From positions 1 to 64,000 of the forward strand of contig JBAYSY010000004.1 in assembly GCA_041675885.1 (NCBI GenBank): a stretch of 64,000 bases of DNA, read 5' to 3'. Both the position numbers and the translations under genes were made by a program. This DNA is from JBAYSY01 sp041675885. GTDB lineage: Bacteria > Pseudomonadota > Alphaproteobacteria > Rhodobacterales > Rhodobacteraceae. The notes below the pieces were generated by a model. It was not told the DNA's origin. It did not search any database and saw nothing but the letters and a program-made list of their open reading frames with translations. Of the stretch, positions 1 to 8,817 are shown piece by piece (position 1 is the first letter of the stretch; the number at the start of each line of letters is the position of its first letter).

Positions 1-784
1 CGCAGCATTCGGCCTTGACGGTGGTTTTGTCGGTGTCGCCCCCGGTCTCGACCTCGCGGAAGCTGATGTCCCTGGTCGAGCCGCACAGCGTGCATCTGGA
101 CCGGACATAGTTCCACAGTGTGCCGCAAAGCGAGCAGGAACAGAACCGCGTCCCCTCGGCCCCCTTCCAGCCGACGACAAGGCTGGAGACCGGCGCGCCG
201 CCGCAGGCCGGGCAGACGCCATCGCCCACCGGCTTGAGGCTTTCGGGATCGAGCCCGGCGGCGAGCCGGGCGAAATGCACCTGCAACACGGCGGCAAGCA
301 GGGCGTGTTCCGCCACCTCCTCGGCCGGGATCGCGTCGGCCATGACGTTCGCCACCGCCCCGGCGCGGGCCAGCGGCCCCGCGTCTTTCAACCGCGCCAG
401 CGCCTCGCGCGCCGCTTCGGGCATGGCAAGCGCCCCGGCGCCGTCCAGCATCCGGTCGAACAGCGCGTCGAAGGCGGGGTCGTTCTCGCCGGTGAAGGCG
501 GCACGATCGAGCGGCGGCATTTCATGCTGCGCCGCGCGGGCCAGCACTTCCGCGCCGGGCAGGGCCGGGGCCGGGGTGTCGGCCAGTGCCTCGGCCTGAA
601 GCCCGGCAAGGGAGGCGAGGAAATCGAGGTAATCGCCCAGGTCGGACCCCTCGGCCAGCGCGCGCAGCCGCGCCGCGCGGTTGGCAAAGATCGTTGCGGG
701 GTCGGGAAGCCGCGTGAAGGGGGGCTTGGCGATATTGCCGATGGAAGTCGGATCGGGTTGGGGGGCCCGGGTCTTCTGGGTCAT
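1..784 (-). CDS. fdhE: Formate dehydrogenase accessory protein FdhE (C-terminus cut by window edge)
   Basis: About 261 codons are visible, from an ATG at 784; the reading frame runs off the left edge. The product reads MTQKTRAPQPDPTSIGNIAK and later carries FdhE-type rubredoxin-like zinc sites (VCPACGG, FCSCSLCG, RCTLCGS, and AECC at the edge). FdhE binds the formate dehydrogenase catalytic subunit in the cytoplasm and is needed for its activity, probably at the iron-sulfur/cofactor maturation step (family knowledge). It lies downstream of fdhA-fdhB-fdhI on the same strand, separated from fdhI by 500 bp of repeat-rich sequence, so it may be transcribed separately. The family is usually about 300 residues, so roughly 40 are missing. 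Confidence 0.88.
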   Translation of the reverse strand, partial: MTQKTRAPQPDPTSIGNIAKPPFTRLPDPATIFANRAARLRALAEGSDLGDYLDFLASLAGLQAEALADTPAPALPGAEVLARAAQHEMPPLDRAAFTGENDPAFDALFDRMLDGAGALAMPEAAREALARLKDAGPLARAGAVANVMADAIPAEEVAEHALLAAVLQVHFARLAAGLDPESLKPVGDGVCPACGGAPVSSLVVGWKGAEGTRFCSCSLCGTLWNYVRSRCTLCGSTRDISFREVETGGDTDKTTVKAECC

Positions 785-912
785 GTCTTTCCTCACGAAT
801 CGCACGGATCACGTGTCCGGGCAGGCCGGTGTTTGGTTCGTGTTGTTTTTCCTGATGTCGGAGAGTCGTGTTTTCGGCTTCGCCGGACGGGGCGGATGGC
901 TTGCGCAACAGA

Positions 913-1043
913 GGGCAGCGGCCGACCGCGGGGGGTCGCTGAAACAACTGTCGTCTGGCAGTTTATGGTGCCGGATACCCTGCTGCATGTGCATGTTGGG
1001 ACGTTGCAATAGCGGCCGCCCGGGGGGCGGTCGGCCGCTGCCC
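913..1043 (+). repeat. 131-bp inverted-end intergenic element, copy A
   Basis: It starts GGGCAGCGGCCGACCGC and ends with the exact reverse complement GCGGTCGGCCGCTGCCC. Inside it carries the invariant CTGGCAGTTTATGGTGCCG (GGCA/TGCC hairpin) at about 956-974. Flanks are also shared with the other copies: GCAACAGA on the left and about 30 bp ending GTTCCGGGCA on the right. The other copies lie at 8818-8948, 16382-16513 and 63090-63221. There is no coding capacity. It could be a MITE-like mobile element or a dispersed structured-RNA/REP-type element. Confidence 0.85.
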
Positions 1044-1073
1044 GGGCTGCTGGCGCGGCTGTTCCGGGCAAGG

Positions 1074-1149
1074 GGGTGCGCTGAAGCGCACCCTACGGCA
1101 AGGCCATGACCGGCCCGGTGCGCCTCGGTAGGGTGCGCTTCAGCGCACC
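1074..1149. repeat. Inverted pair of GGTGCGCTTCAGCGCACC palindromes
   Basis: GGGTGCGCTGAAGCGCACCC at 1074-1093 is followed by its inverted copy GGGTGCGCTTCAGCGCACC at 1131-1149. Each is itself a near-perfect palindrome with 9-bp arms, and the shared GTAGGGTGCGC edge makes the two units mirror images around about 34 bp. A third single copy is at 14413-14431. This looks like a REP/BIME-type arrangement. Confidence 0.75.
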
Positions 1150-1236
1150 GCCCCCGGGCCGCTGGCGCGGCTGTTCCGGGCGGGGGGGGAAGGGAAATGG
1201 CTTGGCACACGTTTCTTCTGCGTCTTTCCTTTCCGT

Positions 1237-1272
1237 GCGGGTGGCGCCGGGGTCGCCCCCGGCGCCACCCGC
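1237..1272. terminator. Strong 16-bp hairpin after fdhI
   Basis: Arms GCGGGTGGCGCCGGGG (1237-1252) and CCCCGGCGCCACCCGC (1257-1272) are perfectly complementary around a TCGC loop. The hairpin begins 13 nt past the fdhI stop. On the fdhI transcript no U-run follows, so it is not a classical intrinsic terminator; it may end or protect the 3' end of the fdhABI message. Confidence 0.5.
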
Positions 1273-1284
1273 AATGGTACAGCC

Positions 1285-1965
1285 TTACTTCCCGTTGCCG
1301 GACTTGCCCGACACCATGTCACGCAACCATTTGCGATGGTGCCGCCATGCCCAGCCGCCGGTGACGCGGCCCCGCGTCATGCCGCTGATCGTGCCGCGCA
1401 CCCAGATCGCCGCATAGGCGTGGACGATCCAGACGCAGATGATGGCGACCGCCGCCATGGAATGCACCAGCACGCCGATGCGCATCTGCTCGATGGTCAC
1501 ATACTGGCGGAAGTATTCCTGCCAGATCACCAGCCCCGAGCCGAACAGCACCAGGATCAGCACCGTCATCAGCCAGAACACCAGCTTTTGCCCGGCATTG
1601 TATTTGCCGACCTCGGGCAGGTTCTCGTCGTGCGCGGTCAGCACGTCCCGAAGCCGTGACAGCCAGACCGAGTCGGTCCGCTTCCACAGGTTCAGCCGCC
1701 AGAACCGCAGGAACAGCCCGGAAAAGCTGATGAGAAGCACCACCCCGAGCCAGGGATGGATGACCCGCGTCAACTCTCCGCCGCCGAACAGCGCGGTCAG
1801 GAAATAGAGGCTCGGGTGGAACAGCGCCATGCCCGAAAGCGCCAGCAGGATCAGCGTGAGTGCGGTGATCCAGTGGTTGATCCGCGCCGCCGTCGAATAA
1901 CGGTCCACCGTGACCGGATTGCCGGGATGGACCGCCTTGCCCGGGATGTTTGGTTCCGCGCTCAT
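1285..1965 (-). CDS. fdhI: Formate dehydrogenase gamma subunit (membrane cytochrome b556)
   Basis: This 226-residue protein is the membrane anchor and diheme cytochrome b subunit of a respiratory formate dehydrogenase. It passes electrons from the iron-sulfur subunit to quinone. At least four hydrophobic segments are visible (roughly residues 31-50, 70-90, 125-150, 165-190), with histidines in or beside them: INHW near 29, IHPW near 68, LVHSM and VHAY near 165-180. These fit the FdnI/FdoI heme-ligand pattern. Its ATG overlaps the stop of the iron-sulfur subunit gene (ATGA), indicating translational coupling. The length matches the family. Confidence 0.92.
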   Translation of the reverse strand: MSAEPNIPGKAVHPGNPVTVDRYSTAARINHWITALTLILLALSGMALFHPSLYFLTALFGGGELTRVIHPWLGVVLLISFSGLFLRFWRLNLWKRTDSVWLSRLRDVLTAHDENLPEVGKYNAGQKLVFWLMTVLILVLFGSGLVIWQEYFRQYVTIEQMRIGVLVHSMAAVAIICVWIVHAYAAIWVRGTISGMTRGRVTGGWAWRHHRKWLRDMVSGKSGNGK

Positions 1966-2903
1966 GTGTCACGCCCTCCCCCGGCAAGCTTTTGGGCCGC
2001 CTCCTCGTCCTCGGCCGAGACCTCGTTCGGCCCCGATACGAGGTGATGCAGGAAGCCGATCGCGGCAAAGGCCCCGATCGCGGTCAGCCCGGTGTATCTG
2101 GACAGGCCCTTCCAGGTCTCGACCAGCGGGCTGATGCGCGGGTTGTCGGCCAGCCCGGCGTAAAGCGAGGGCCGGTCGTTGTGTTGCAGCACATACATCA
2201 CATGGGTGCCGTCCACACCGGGCGGATCGTAAAGCCCCGCGTTCGCGTAGCCGCGCGACTTCAGATCCTCGATCCGGGTCTGGGCGTATTCCGTCATCTC
2301 GGCCTTGGTGCCGAAGACGATGGCCTGGGTCGGACATGCCTTCTGGCAGGCCGGGCCCTGGCCGACCGCCACCCGGTCGACGCAGAGCGTGCATTTATAC
2401 GCCTTGTTGTCGACCTTGGAGATGCGCGGAATGTTGAACGGGCAGCCCTTCACGCAATAGCCGCAGCCGATGCAGTTGTCCTTCACGAAATCGACGATTC
2501 CGTTAGTATACTGCACGATGGCCCCGGGTGCGGGGCAAGCCTTGAGACAGCCCGGGTCTTCGCAGTGCATGCAGCCGTCCTTGCGGATCAGCCATTCGAG
2601 GTTGCCCTGTTCGTTCTCGTATTCGGTGTAACGCATGAGCGTCCAGGTATCGGGCGTCAGGTCGAGGGGGTTTTCATAGATCCCCACGTTGTCGCCGATT
2701 TCCTCGGTCAGGTCGTTCCACTCAAGGCAGGCGGTCTGGCAAGCCTTGCAGCCGATGCATTTCGACACGTCGATCAGCTTGGCCACTTCGGTCTGCCGGG
2801 TCGCCGGCGGGGTTATGTTCGACGCCGAGCGGCGCAGCAGGTCGGCCTCGCCGAAGGACGGCTGCACCGGCTCGGTCGTCGGGTTCGGAATCACGGGAAA
2901 CAT
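1962..2903 (-). CDS. fdhB: Formate dehydrogenase beta subunit (iron-sulfur protein)
   Basis: A 313-residue FdnH/FdoH-type ferredoxin subunit carrying electrons from the catalytic subunit to the cytochrome b subunit. Several ferredoxin motifs are visible: CIGCKACQTACLEW, CMHCEDPGCLKACP, CIGCGYCVKGCPF and CTLCVDRVAVGQGPACQKACP. A hydrophobic C-terminal segment (GLTAIGAFAAIGFLHHLV) is the single membrane anchor typical of this subunit. I chose the ATG at 2903 (MFPVIPNP) because it follows a strong GGAGGAG site and leaves a 13-nt gap after fdhA; a start at 2951 would overlap fdhA and add an untypical N-terminus. Confidence 0.93.
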   Translation of the reverse strand: MFPVIPNPTTEPVQPSFGEADLLRRSASNITPPATRQTEVAKLIDVSKCIGCKACQTACLEWNDLTEEIGDNVGIYENPLDLTPDTWTLMRYTEYENEQGNLEWLIRKDGCMHCEDPGCLKACPAPGAIVQYTNGIVDFVKDNCIGCGYCVKGCPFNIPRISKVDNKAYKCTLCVDRVAVGQGPACQKACPTQAIVFGTKAEMTEYAQTRIEDLKSRGYANAGLYDPPGVDGTHVMYVLQHNDRPSLYAGLADNPRISPLVETWKGLSRYTGLTAIGAFAAIGFLHHLVSGPNEVSAEDEEAAQKLAGGGRDT

Positions 2904-2916
2904 GGCTCCTCCTCCC

Positions 2917-5900
2917 TCAAGCTGTCGCCGGCCCGTCCGAGGGCTCGACATCCACGAGAAACGCCTTGAACTCGGGCGTTTGCGCGTTGGCGTCGGCCAC
3001 CGGCGGGGTCAGCACGTTGATCGGCGAGGCCTTCCTGGTCAGACCGATCGGGCCGAAATTCAGCGGAAGCCCCACCGAATGCACCGTTCGCCCGTCGATC
3101 TGAAGCGGCTTGATCCGCTTGGTGACCATCGCCTTGCCCAGAACCGATCCCCGGTGCGAACTGACCCGCACCCAGCCGCCGGGCTCGATACCCTTTTCGG
3201 CGGCAAGCTGTTCGGACATCTCCACGAAGAACTGCGGCTGGATGACCGCGTTCATATGGACGTTCTTGGTCCAGTAGTGGAAATGCTCGACCAGCCGGTA
3301 GGTGGTCGCCACGATGGGGAATTCGGCGGCATCGCCGAAGACCTCGAAGTCGCCGTCGAACACCCGCGCCGCCGGGTTGCCCCGGACGTTCGGGAAGATC
3401 GGGTTGGGAACCGGCGATTCGAAGGGTTCGTAATGCACCGGGAACGGCCCTTCCGCCATCATGCGCCTTGCCCAGAGCCGCGAGACTCCTTCGGGGTTCA
3501 TGATGAACGGCCCGGTTCCGTTTTCCGGCGCGCTCGTTGCCACGAAGTCCGGCACGTCGGCCCCGGTCCAGCGGCTGCCGTCCCAGTAGACATAGGCCTT
3601 TTCCTCGCTCCAGGGTTTGCCGGAGGGATCGGCGGAGGCCCGGTTGTAGAGGATCCGGCGGTTGGCCGGCCAGCTGAAGCCCCAGTTGCCATAGACGCCG
3701 AGGCCCGATGGATCGTCGTTTTCCCGGCGCTGGGCAAAGTTGCCGCCCGGTCCGTAGACGCCGGTATAGATCCACTGCACGCCGTCGGTGCTGCCGTCGT
3801 CGCGCATCTCGCCGAAGCTTGCAAGCTGCTCGCCCCGCCGCCGGGTGATATTGCCCTCCGCATCGCGCAGGTCCACCAGCGCCTTGCCGTTGAGCTCCAT
3901 GAGCAGCTCTTCCGGCGTGGGTGCCAGCGGATCGGCATAGTTCCAGTCGACCGCCATCAGCGGTTCCGGTGCCGTGCCGCCCTCGTCCTCGTAAAGCGCG
4001 CGGATGCGCAGGAACAGATCCGCGAGGATGTCGATATCGGTGCGCGAGTCGTAGGATGGCGCCATCGCCGCCCACTTCCATTGCACCACGCGGCTGGAGT
4101 TGGTGAACGATCCCTCGTCCTCGACGAAGGTCGCCACCGGCAGCATGAAGACCTCGGTCTGGATGCTGGCGGTATCGACGTCGTTGTATTCACCGTGGTT
4201 TTCCCAGAACCGCACCGTGTCGGTCTCGATCGGGTCGAGACTGACCAGGAACTTCAGCTTCGACAGCGCTGCGATCGACTTGTTCGCATGGGCGATCGAC
4301 ATCATCGGGTTGAAGCCCTGGCAGATCAGGCCGGTGGTCTGGCCCTTGTGCATCACGTCGAACATCTTCAGGGCGTCATAGGTGGTGTCGAGCTTGGGCA
4401 TCCAGTTGTAGCCGAACTCGTTTTCGGGCGTGGCCCGGTCACCGTAGAGACTCTTGAGGAAGCTGACATAGAATTTGCGGTAGTTCTGCCAGTAGCTGGT
4501 CTGGTTCTCCTGCAAGGGGGTGAAGTGCCGGCTTGCCAGATGCGATTCAAGCGTGGGTTCCGCATCGGTCGGCATCGCCAGATAGCCCGGAAGCGAGCCG
4601 GTCAGCGTACCGATGTCGGTGATGCCCTGCACGTTCGAGTGCCCGCGCAGCGCGTTCACGCCTCCGCCCGGCACACCGATGTTGCCGCACAGGAGCTGGA
4701 TCATCGCCGCGGTGCGGATGTTCTGCGCCCCATGGCTGTGCTGGGTCCAGCCCAGCGCATACATGATGGTCATCGCCTTTTCGCCGTTGGCGCTGCTGGC
4801 AACCCATTCGCAGACCTTGAGGAACTTGTCCTCGGGCGTGCCGCTGACGCGCTGCACCATCTCGGGCGTGTAGGGGGCGAAATGGGCCTTCATCAGGTTG
4901 AAGACGCAGCGTGGATGCCGAAGCGACATGTCGCGCCGGGCGAACCCGTCGTCGCCCATCTCGTATTCCCAGCTTTCGCGGTTGTAGCCGCGGGTTTCCT
5001 CGTTGTAGCCCGAGAACAGCCCCTCGTTGAAGTCGAAATCCTCGCGCACGATATATGCGGCGTTGGTGTAGTTGCGCACATATTCGTGGTGGATCGCGTC
5101 GTTCGAAAGCAGGTAGTTGACCACCCCGGAAAGGAAGGCGATGTCACTTCCGGCGCGGATCGGCGCGTAATGGTCCGCCACGGCGGCCGAACGCGTGAAG
5201 CGCGGATCGACGACCATAAGCCGGGCGCCCCGGTTGGCTTTCGCCTCGGTCACCCATTTGAAGCCGCAGGGATGCGCCTCGGCGGCATTGCCGCCCATGA
5301 TCCAGACGAGATCGGTATTACCGATGTCGGTCCAGGAGTTGGTCATGGCACCGCGACCGAATGTTGGGCCCAAACTGGACACCGTCGGTCCGTGTCAAAT
5401 CCTCGCCTGGTTTTCGAGCTGGAGTATCCCGAGACCGCGCGCGACCTTCCACGTCATCCAGCCGGTTTCGTTGGTGCATGAACTTCCCGAAAGGAAGCCC
5501 ATGGTATCCCAGCGGTTCACCGTGATTCCGTCGTTGTTGGTCTCGATGAAGTTCGCGTCCCGGTCTTCCTTCATGAGCCGCACGATACGGTCCATCGCGA
5601 AGTCCCAGGTGACCTCTTCAAAGTCCGAAGCGCCGGGGCGGCGATACATCGGCACCTTCACGCGCTTGGGCGAGCGGATATAGTCGATCGCCGCCGCGCC
5701 CTTCGGGCAAAGCGTGCCGCGGTTCACCGGATGGTCGCTGTCGCCCTCGATATGGACGACTTCCATCCTGCCCGCCTCGGTCCGGCTTTCGCGGGAAAAG
5801 ACCATCATCCCGCAGCAGACTGCGCAATATGGGCAGGAACTGCGGGTCTCGTTTGTCTGGATCAGGCGGAACGGGCGCACGGTCGCGGCATGGGCCGCCT

Positions 5901-5994
5901 CCTGCCCGCCGAAGCCCAGCGCACCCAGCGCCGTCCCCGCCACACCCACGCCGGCGCCCTTCAAGAAGGTGCGCCGAGAGAGAGACATATTCAT
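2917..5994 (-). CDS. fdhA: Formate dehydrogenase catalytic subunit, selenoprotein (in-frame UGA read as Sec)
   Basis: The 1025-residue FdnG/FdoG-type molybdenum bis-MGD enzyme oxidises formate to CO2 on the periplasmic side. The N-terminus has a Tat signal (SRRTFLKGAGVGVAGTALGALG), then a 4Fe-4S site (SSCPYCAVCCGM ... GTLCPKG). An in-frame TGA at 5397-5395 splits the frame exactly where the family has catalytic selenocysteine: NQARI-U-HGPTVSSLGPTFGRG, matching NQARVUHGPTV of the E. coli homologue (recalled). Both halves are otherwise intact and in the same frame, so this is recoding and not a nonsense mutation. Start: ATG 5994 after GGAGGAG; ATG 5988 is also possible. It is first gene of fdhABI, with a 495-bp AT-rich upstream region containing an FNR-like box. 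Confidence 0.95.
5368..5397 (-). promoter_or_regulatory. Sec UGA codon and bacterial SECIS hairpin of fdhA
   Basis: The TGA is at 5397-5395. Eleven nucleotides later a small stem-loop begins: GG, bulged U, GUCC, loop AGUUU, GGGC, then CC (5383 to about 5366). The spacing and the AGUUU apical loop parallel the E. coli fdnG element (loop AGUCU), where SelB bound to GTP and Sec-tRNA recognises the hairpin (established for E. coli). The outer ACCGA/TCGGT bases can also pair. Confidence 0.8.
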
Positions 5995-6489
5995 TTGCTC
6001 CTCCACTTTGCGACCCCGCCGGGGCACGGTTTTGATCTGGTGATGTCATACGATAACAACAGCCCGGCGGTTTTGCCAAACCCTTTCTGTATACGCGCCG
6101 TGATATTTGATGTGGCTGGGGTATCGGTTTTAGCTTTGGATGACCCGCATAAGTCATACTGTAATAGTCAGAAATTGGTATGATCATATTCCATCTATTA
6201 TATATAATCGAATCTATAAGTATTTCAGGTGGTTGATTGGTTGATGTTTGTCAATTCAATGCTGTCCGGGTTAACCCTGCTATTCCGATTAAAACAGTCA
6301 TGTTTGGGGTGATCCAATCGTTGTGGAATCTGAAACATATCGAAAATGCGGCCTTTCTATTATGCTGAACCCGGTGCCGGGCATTGCCGCAATGCAGCAT
6401 GGTAATATTGTTTCGCGACGGGGCCGGAATTGGCCGGCTTTCGTTATGGATATTAGAACGTATCGTAATCCGGTTGCCGTCGCACCGGA
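5995..6489. other. AT-rich upstream region of fdhA
   Basis: This 495-bp stretch lies between the 3' end of selD and the start of fdhA. From about 6030 to 6480 it is clearly more AT-rich than anything else in the window, with runs such as TATTATATATAAT at 6196-6208. It holds the FNR-like box and promoter candidates described separately. No convincing gene or intrinsic terminator was found. Confidence 0.7.
6241..6254 (-). promoter_or_regulatory. FNR/CRP-family box upstream of fdhA
   Basis: Read on the minus strand the site is TTGACAAACATCAA, matching TTGAT-N4-ATCAA at nine of ten defined positions. A -10-like TATAGA lies at 6218-6213, which would put the start near 6206 and the box centre at about -41.5, the class II activator position. 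FnrL-type control of a respiratory formate dehydrogenase is plausible but inferred from sequence alone. Confidence 0.45.
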
Positions 6490-7566
6490 TCAGGAATCGG
6501 CCCGCAGCATGGCCGGGCCTTCCTCGATCCGGCCGATTCTCCGCGCCAGCGGATAGCCCGCGGCGGCGATCTCGCGCGCGATTCCGTCGGCGGCCTCCGC
6601 CGCGCAGGCGACCAGAAGCCCGCCCGAGGTCTGCGGGTCGCTCAGCAGGTGCCTTTGCCAGTCGGGCATGTCGGTGGGCAGGGCGACCGCCTCGCCGTAG
6701 CTGGCCCAGTTGCGGTGCGAGGCGCCGGTGACGAACCCGGCCTGCGCCAGCGCCGCCGCCTGTTTCAGCACCGGCACCGCGCCCGCCTCGATCGCCACGG
6801 TGAGCCCCGCGCCCCGCGCCATCTCCAGCCCGTGGCCCAGAAGGCCGAAGCCGGTCACATCGGTGATCGCATGGACCTCCGGCCGCTGCGACAATTCCGG
6901 CCCGATCCGGTTCAGCAGCGTCATCGACCCCACCATCTCGTCATACCCGGCCGCGTCCAGTGCGCGCTTCTTGAAGGCGGCGGAATAGATGCCGACGCCG
7001 ATCCCCTTGGTCAGGATCAGCACGTCGCCCGCCCGCGCCTCGCGGTTGCGGCGGACCTGTTCGGGGCGGCACAGGCCGATCACGGCAAGCCCGTAGATCG
7101 GTTCCGGCGCGTCGATGGAATGGCCGCCCGCCACCGGGATGCCCGCCGCCTCGCAGACCGCGCGGCCTCCGGCGAGGATCTCGCGCACTGCCTCGACCGG
7201 CAGCTTGTCGAGCGGCATCCCCAGGATCGCCAGCGCCATCACCGGCTTGCCGCCCATGGCATAGACGTCGGAAATCGCGTTGGTGGCGGCGATGCGGCCG
7301 AAGTCGTGCGGATCATCGACCATCGGCATGAAGAAATCGGTGGTGGCGATGATGCAGGTGTCGTCATCGACCTGCCAGACCGCCGCGTCGTCGGCCGATT
7401 CCGTCCCGACCAGCAGTTGCGCGAAAGGCTGCGCGGCGGGCTGGCCCGCCAGCAGGTCCTGCAACACCGAAGGCGCCAGCTTGCAGCCGCAGCCGCCGCC
7501 ATGGGCAAGGTCCGTGAGGCGCAGGGGTTCACCGGAGGGCAGGGTGTTGGAGGGCAGGGTGTTCAT
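6490..7566 (-). CDS. selD: Selenide, water dikinase (selenophosphate synthetase)
   Basis: A 358-residue SelD makes selenophosphate from selenide and ATP, the selenium donor for Sec-tRNA. The N-terminal active-site motif HGGGCGCK is visible near residues 23-30, with cysteine (not Sec) at the catalytic position and the essential lysine after it. Downstream are the AIR-synthase-fold motifs TTDFFMPMVDDPHDFGRIAA, the glycine-rich AGGHSID and the C-terminal SDPQTSGGLL. The ATG overlaps the stop of the upstream desulfurase gene (ATGA). A short tandem repeat in the DNA gives NTLPSNTLPS at the N-terminus. Its place directly upstream of a Sec-containing fdhA shows its job here. Confidence 0.95.
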   Translation of the reverse strand: MNTLPSNTLPSGEPLRLTDLAHGGGCGCKLAPSVLQDLLAGQPAAQPFAQLLVGTESADDAAVWQVDDDTCIIATTDFFMPMVDDPHDFGRIAATNAISDVYAMGGKPVMALAILGMPLDKLPVEAVREILAGGRAVCEAAGIPVAGGHSIDAPEPIYGLAVIGLCRPEQVRRNREARAGDVLILTKGIGVGIYSAAFKKRALDAAGYDEMVGSMTLLNRIGPELSQRPEVHAITDVTGFGLLGHGLEMARGAGLTVAIEAGAVPVLKQAAALAQAGFVTGASHRNWASYGEAVALPTDMPDWQRHLLSDPQTSGGLLVACAAEAADGIAREIAAAGYPLARRIGRIEEGPAMLRADS

Positions 7567-8726
7567 GGCTGGACTCCTGTAGGGGTGGCGGCAAGCGCGC
7601 GCCAGGCCTGGATCAGATCGGCGCTTGCGGCCTCGATCTCGCTTTGCGTGGTGGCGCGGCCGAGCGACAGCCGCACCGCGCCCAGCGCCGCGCCACGGGC
7701 GATGCCCATGGCGGTCAGGGTGGCCGAGGGTTCTTCGCTGGCGGCGTGGCAGGCCGAGCCGGTCGAGGCCATGACGCGCTGGCAGCGCGCCAGCAGGGCG
7801 CGGCCCGAGACGCCGGGGAACAGCAGATTGAGCGTGTTGGGAAGGCGCTGTTCCGGGTGGCAGGTCAGGATCAGCCCCGGCACCTGCTCGCGCAGCTGCG
7901 CCAGCAGCCGCGCCGACAGTTCCGCCGCCCGCCGGGCGAAATCCGCCTGTTCGCGCCGGGCCAGCGCGCAGGCGGCGCCGAGCGCGACGATATAGGGTAC
8001 GTTCTCGGTCCCGGGCCGCTGCCCGCGCTCCTGCCCGGCGCCCACGAGGACAGGGCGCAGCGCGGTGCCCCGGCGGATATAAAGCGCCCCGATCCCCTTC
8101 GGCGCGTAAAGCTTGTGCCCGGCGATGGACAGCAGATCGACGCCGAGCGCCGCGACATCCACCGGAACCTTGCCCAGCGACTGCGCCACGTCGGCGTGCA
8201 TCAGCGCGCCCGCTGCCCGGGTGATGGCCGCGACCTCGGTCACCGGTTGCAAGGCGCCGGTCTCGTTCTGCGAATGGATCAGGGTGACAAGGCCGGTCTG
8301 CGGGCCGATCGCTGCCGCGAAACCGGCCGGGTCCACGATGCCCTCCGGGCCGGGGCGGATGCGGGTGACCGGGTGGCCCCGGGATTCGAGCAGCGCGCAG
8401 CAGGCTTCGGTGGCCGGGTGTTCGATCATGCTGGTGACGATGCCGGGGCGGCTGGCGGGCAGGGTGCCGCGGATCGCGAGGTTGCTTGCCTCGGTGCCGC
8501 CGCCGGTGAAGACGATCTCCTCCGGGTCGGCCCCGATCAGCGCCGCCACCTCGGCCCGCGCCGCCTCGACCGCCGCCCGTGCCTCGCGGCCCTTCGGGTG
8601 TTCCGAGGACGGGTTGCCGAAGCGCGGGCCGAGGAACGGCAGCATCGCGTCGAGCACCTCGGGGGCGACCGGGGTGGTCGCGTTATGGTCGAGATGGATG
8701 TCCTGCATGGCGTTCATGCTGTGCAT
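7563..8726 (-). CDS. Cysteine desulfurase (NifS/IscS family), selD-linked
   Basis: A 387-residue class V PLP aminotransferase-fold enzyme that takes sulfur (or selenium) from cysteine (or selenocysteine). Visible signatures are the N-terminal LDHNATTP, the PLP-lysine motif SIAGHKLYAPKGIGAL near residue 200, and the active-site cysteine in ASTGSACHA near 325. It is translationally coupled to selD, so a role in channelling selenium to selenophosphate synthesis is likely, though general Fe-S sulfur supply cannot be excluded. Start alternatives are the Met codons at residues 1, 4 and 7; none has a strong ribosome binding site, so the first is kept provisionally. Confidence 0.88.
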   Translation of the reverse strand: MHSMNAMQDIHLDHNATTPVAPEVLDAMLPFLGPRFGNPSSEHPKGREARAAVEAARAEVAALIGADPEEIVFTGGGTEASNLAIRGTLPASRPGIVTSMIEHPATEACCALLESRGHPVTRIRPGPEGIVDPAGFAAAIGPQTGLVTLIHSQNETGALQPVTEVAAITRAAGALMHADVAQSLGKVPVDVAALGVDLLSIAGHKLYAPKGIGALYIRRGTALRPVLVGAGQERGQRPGTENVPYIVALGAACALARREQADFARRAAELSARLLAQLREQVPGLILTCHPEQRLPNTLNLLFPGVSGRALLARCQRVMASTGSACHAASEEPSATLTAMGIARGAALGAVRLSLGRATTQSEIEAASADLIQAWRALAATPTGVQP

Positions 8727-8817
8727 GGGGCGGGGGTCCTGTCAATGCGGCGGGTGATATGGGGCGGGAGGCTGGATGCGGGCGCCCCCATGCCCGGAAC
8801 AGCCGCGCCAGCGGCCC

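Larger units (their letters stand above)
785..1284. other. 500-bp intergenic spacer made mainly of repeats
   Basis: There is no credible gene between fdhE and fdhI. The spacer holds one full copy of the 131-bp inverted-end element (913-1043), an inverted pair of GGGTGCGCTTCAGCGCACC palindromes (1074-1093 and 1131-1149), an isolated copy of the element's right flank (about 1151-1187), and a 16-bp perfect hairpin at 1237-1272. Open frames here are repeat shadows without family resemblance. Confidence 0.75.

Noticed and set aside
1237..1272. Classical Rho-independent terminator
   Set aside because: The stem is perfect, but no U-run follows on either strand; recorded as a hairpin that may stabilise or end the transcript.
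5395..5397. fdhA as a nonsense-interrupted pseudogene or two separate genes
   Set aside because: The stop is TGA at the exact catalytic position, followed by a correctly spaced SECIS hairpin; both halves are in one frame and selD is adjacent.
2689..5481. 930-codon plus-strand frame opposite fdhA and fdhB
   Set aside because: Antisense shadow of the formate dehydrogenase genes; no recognisable domain.
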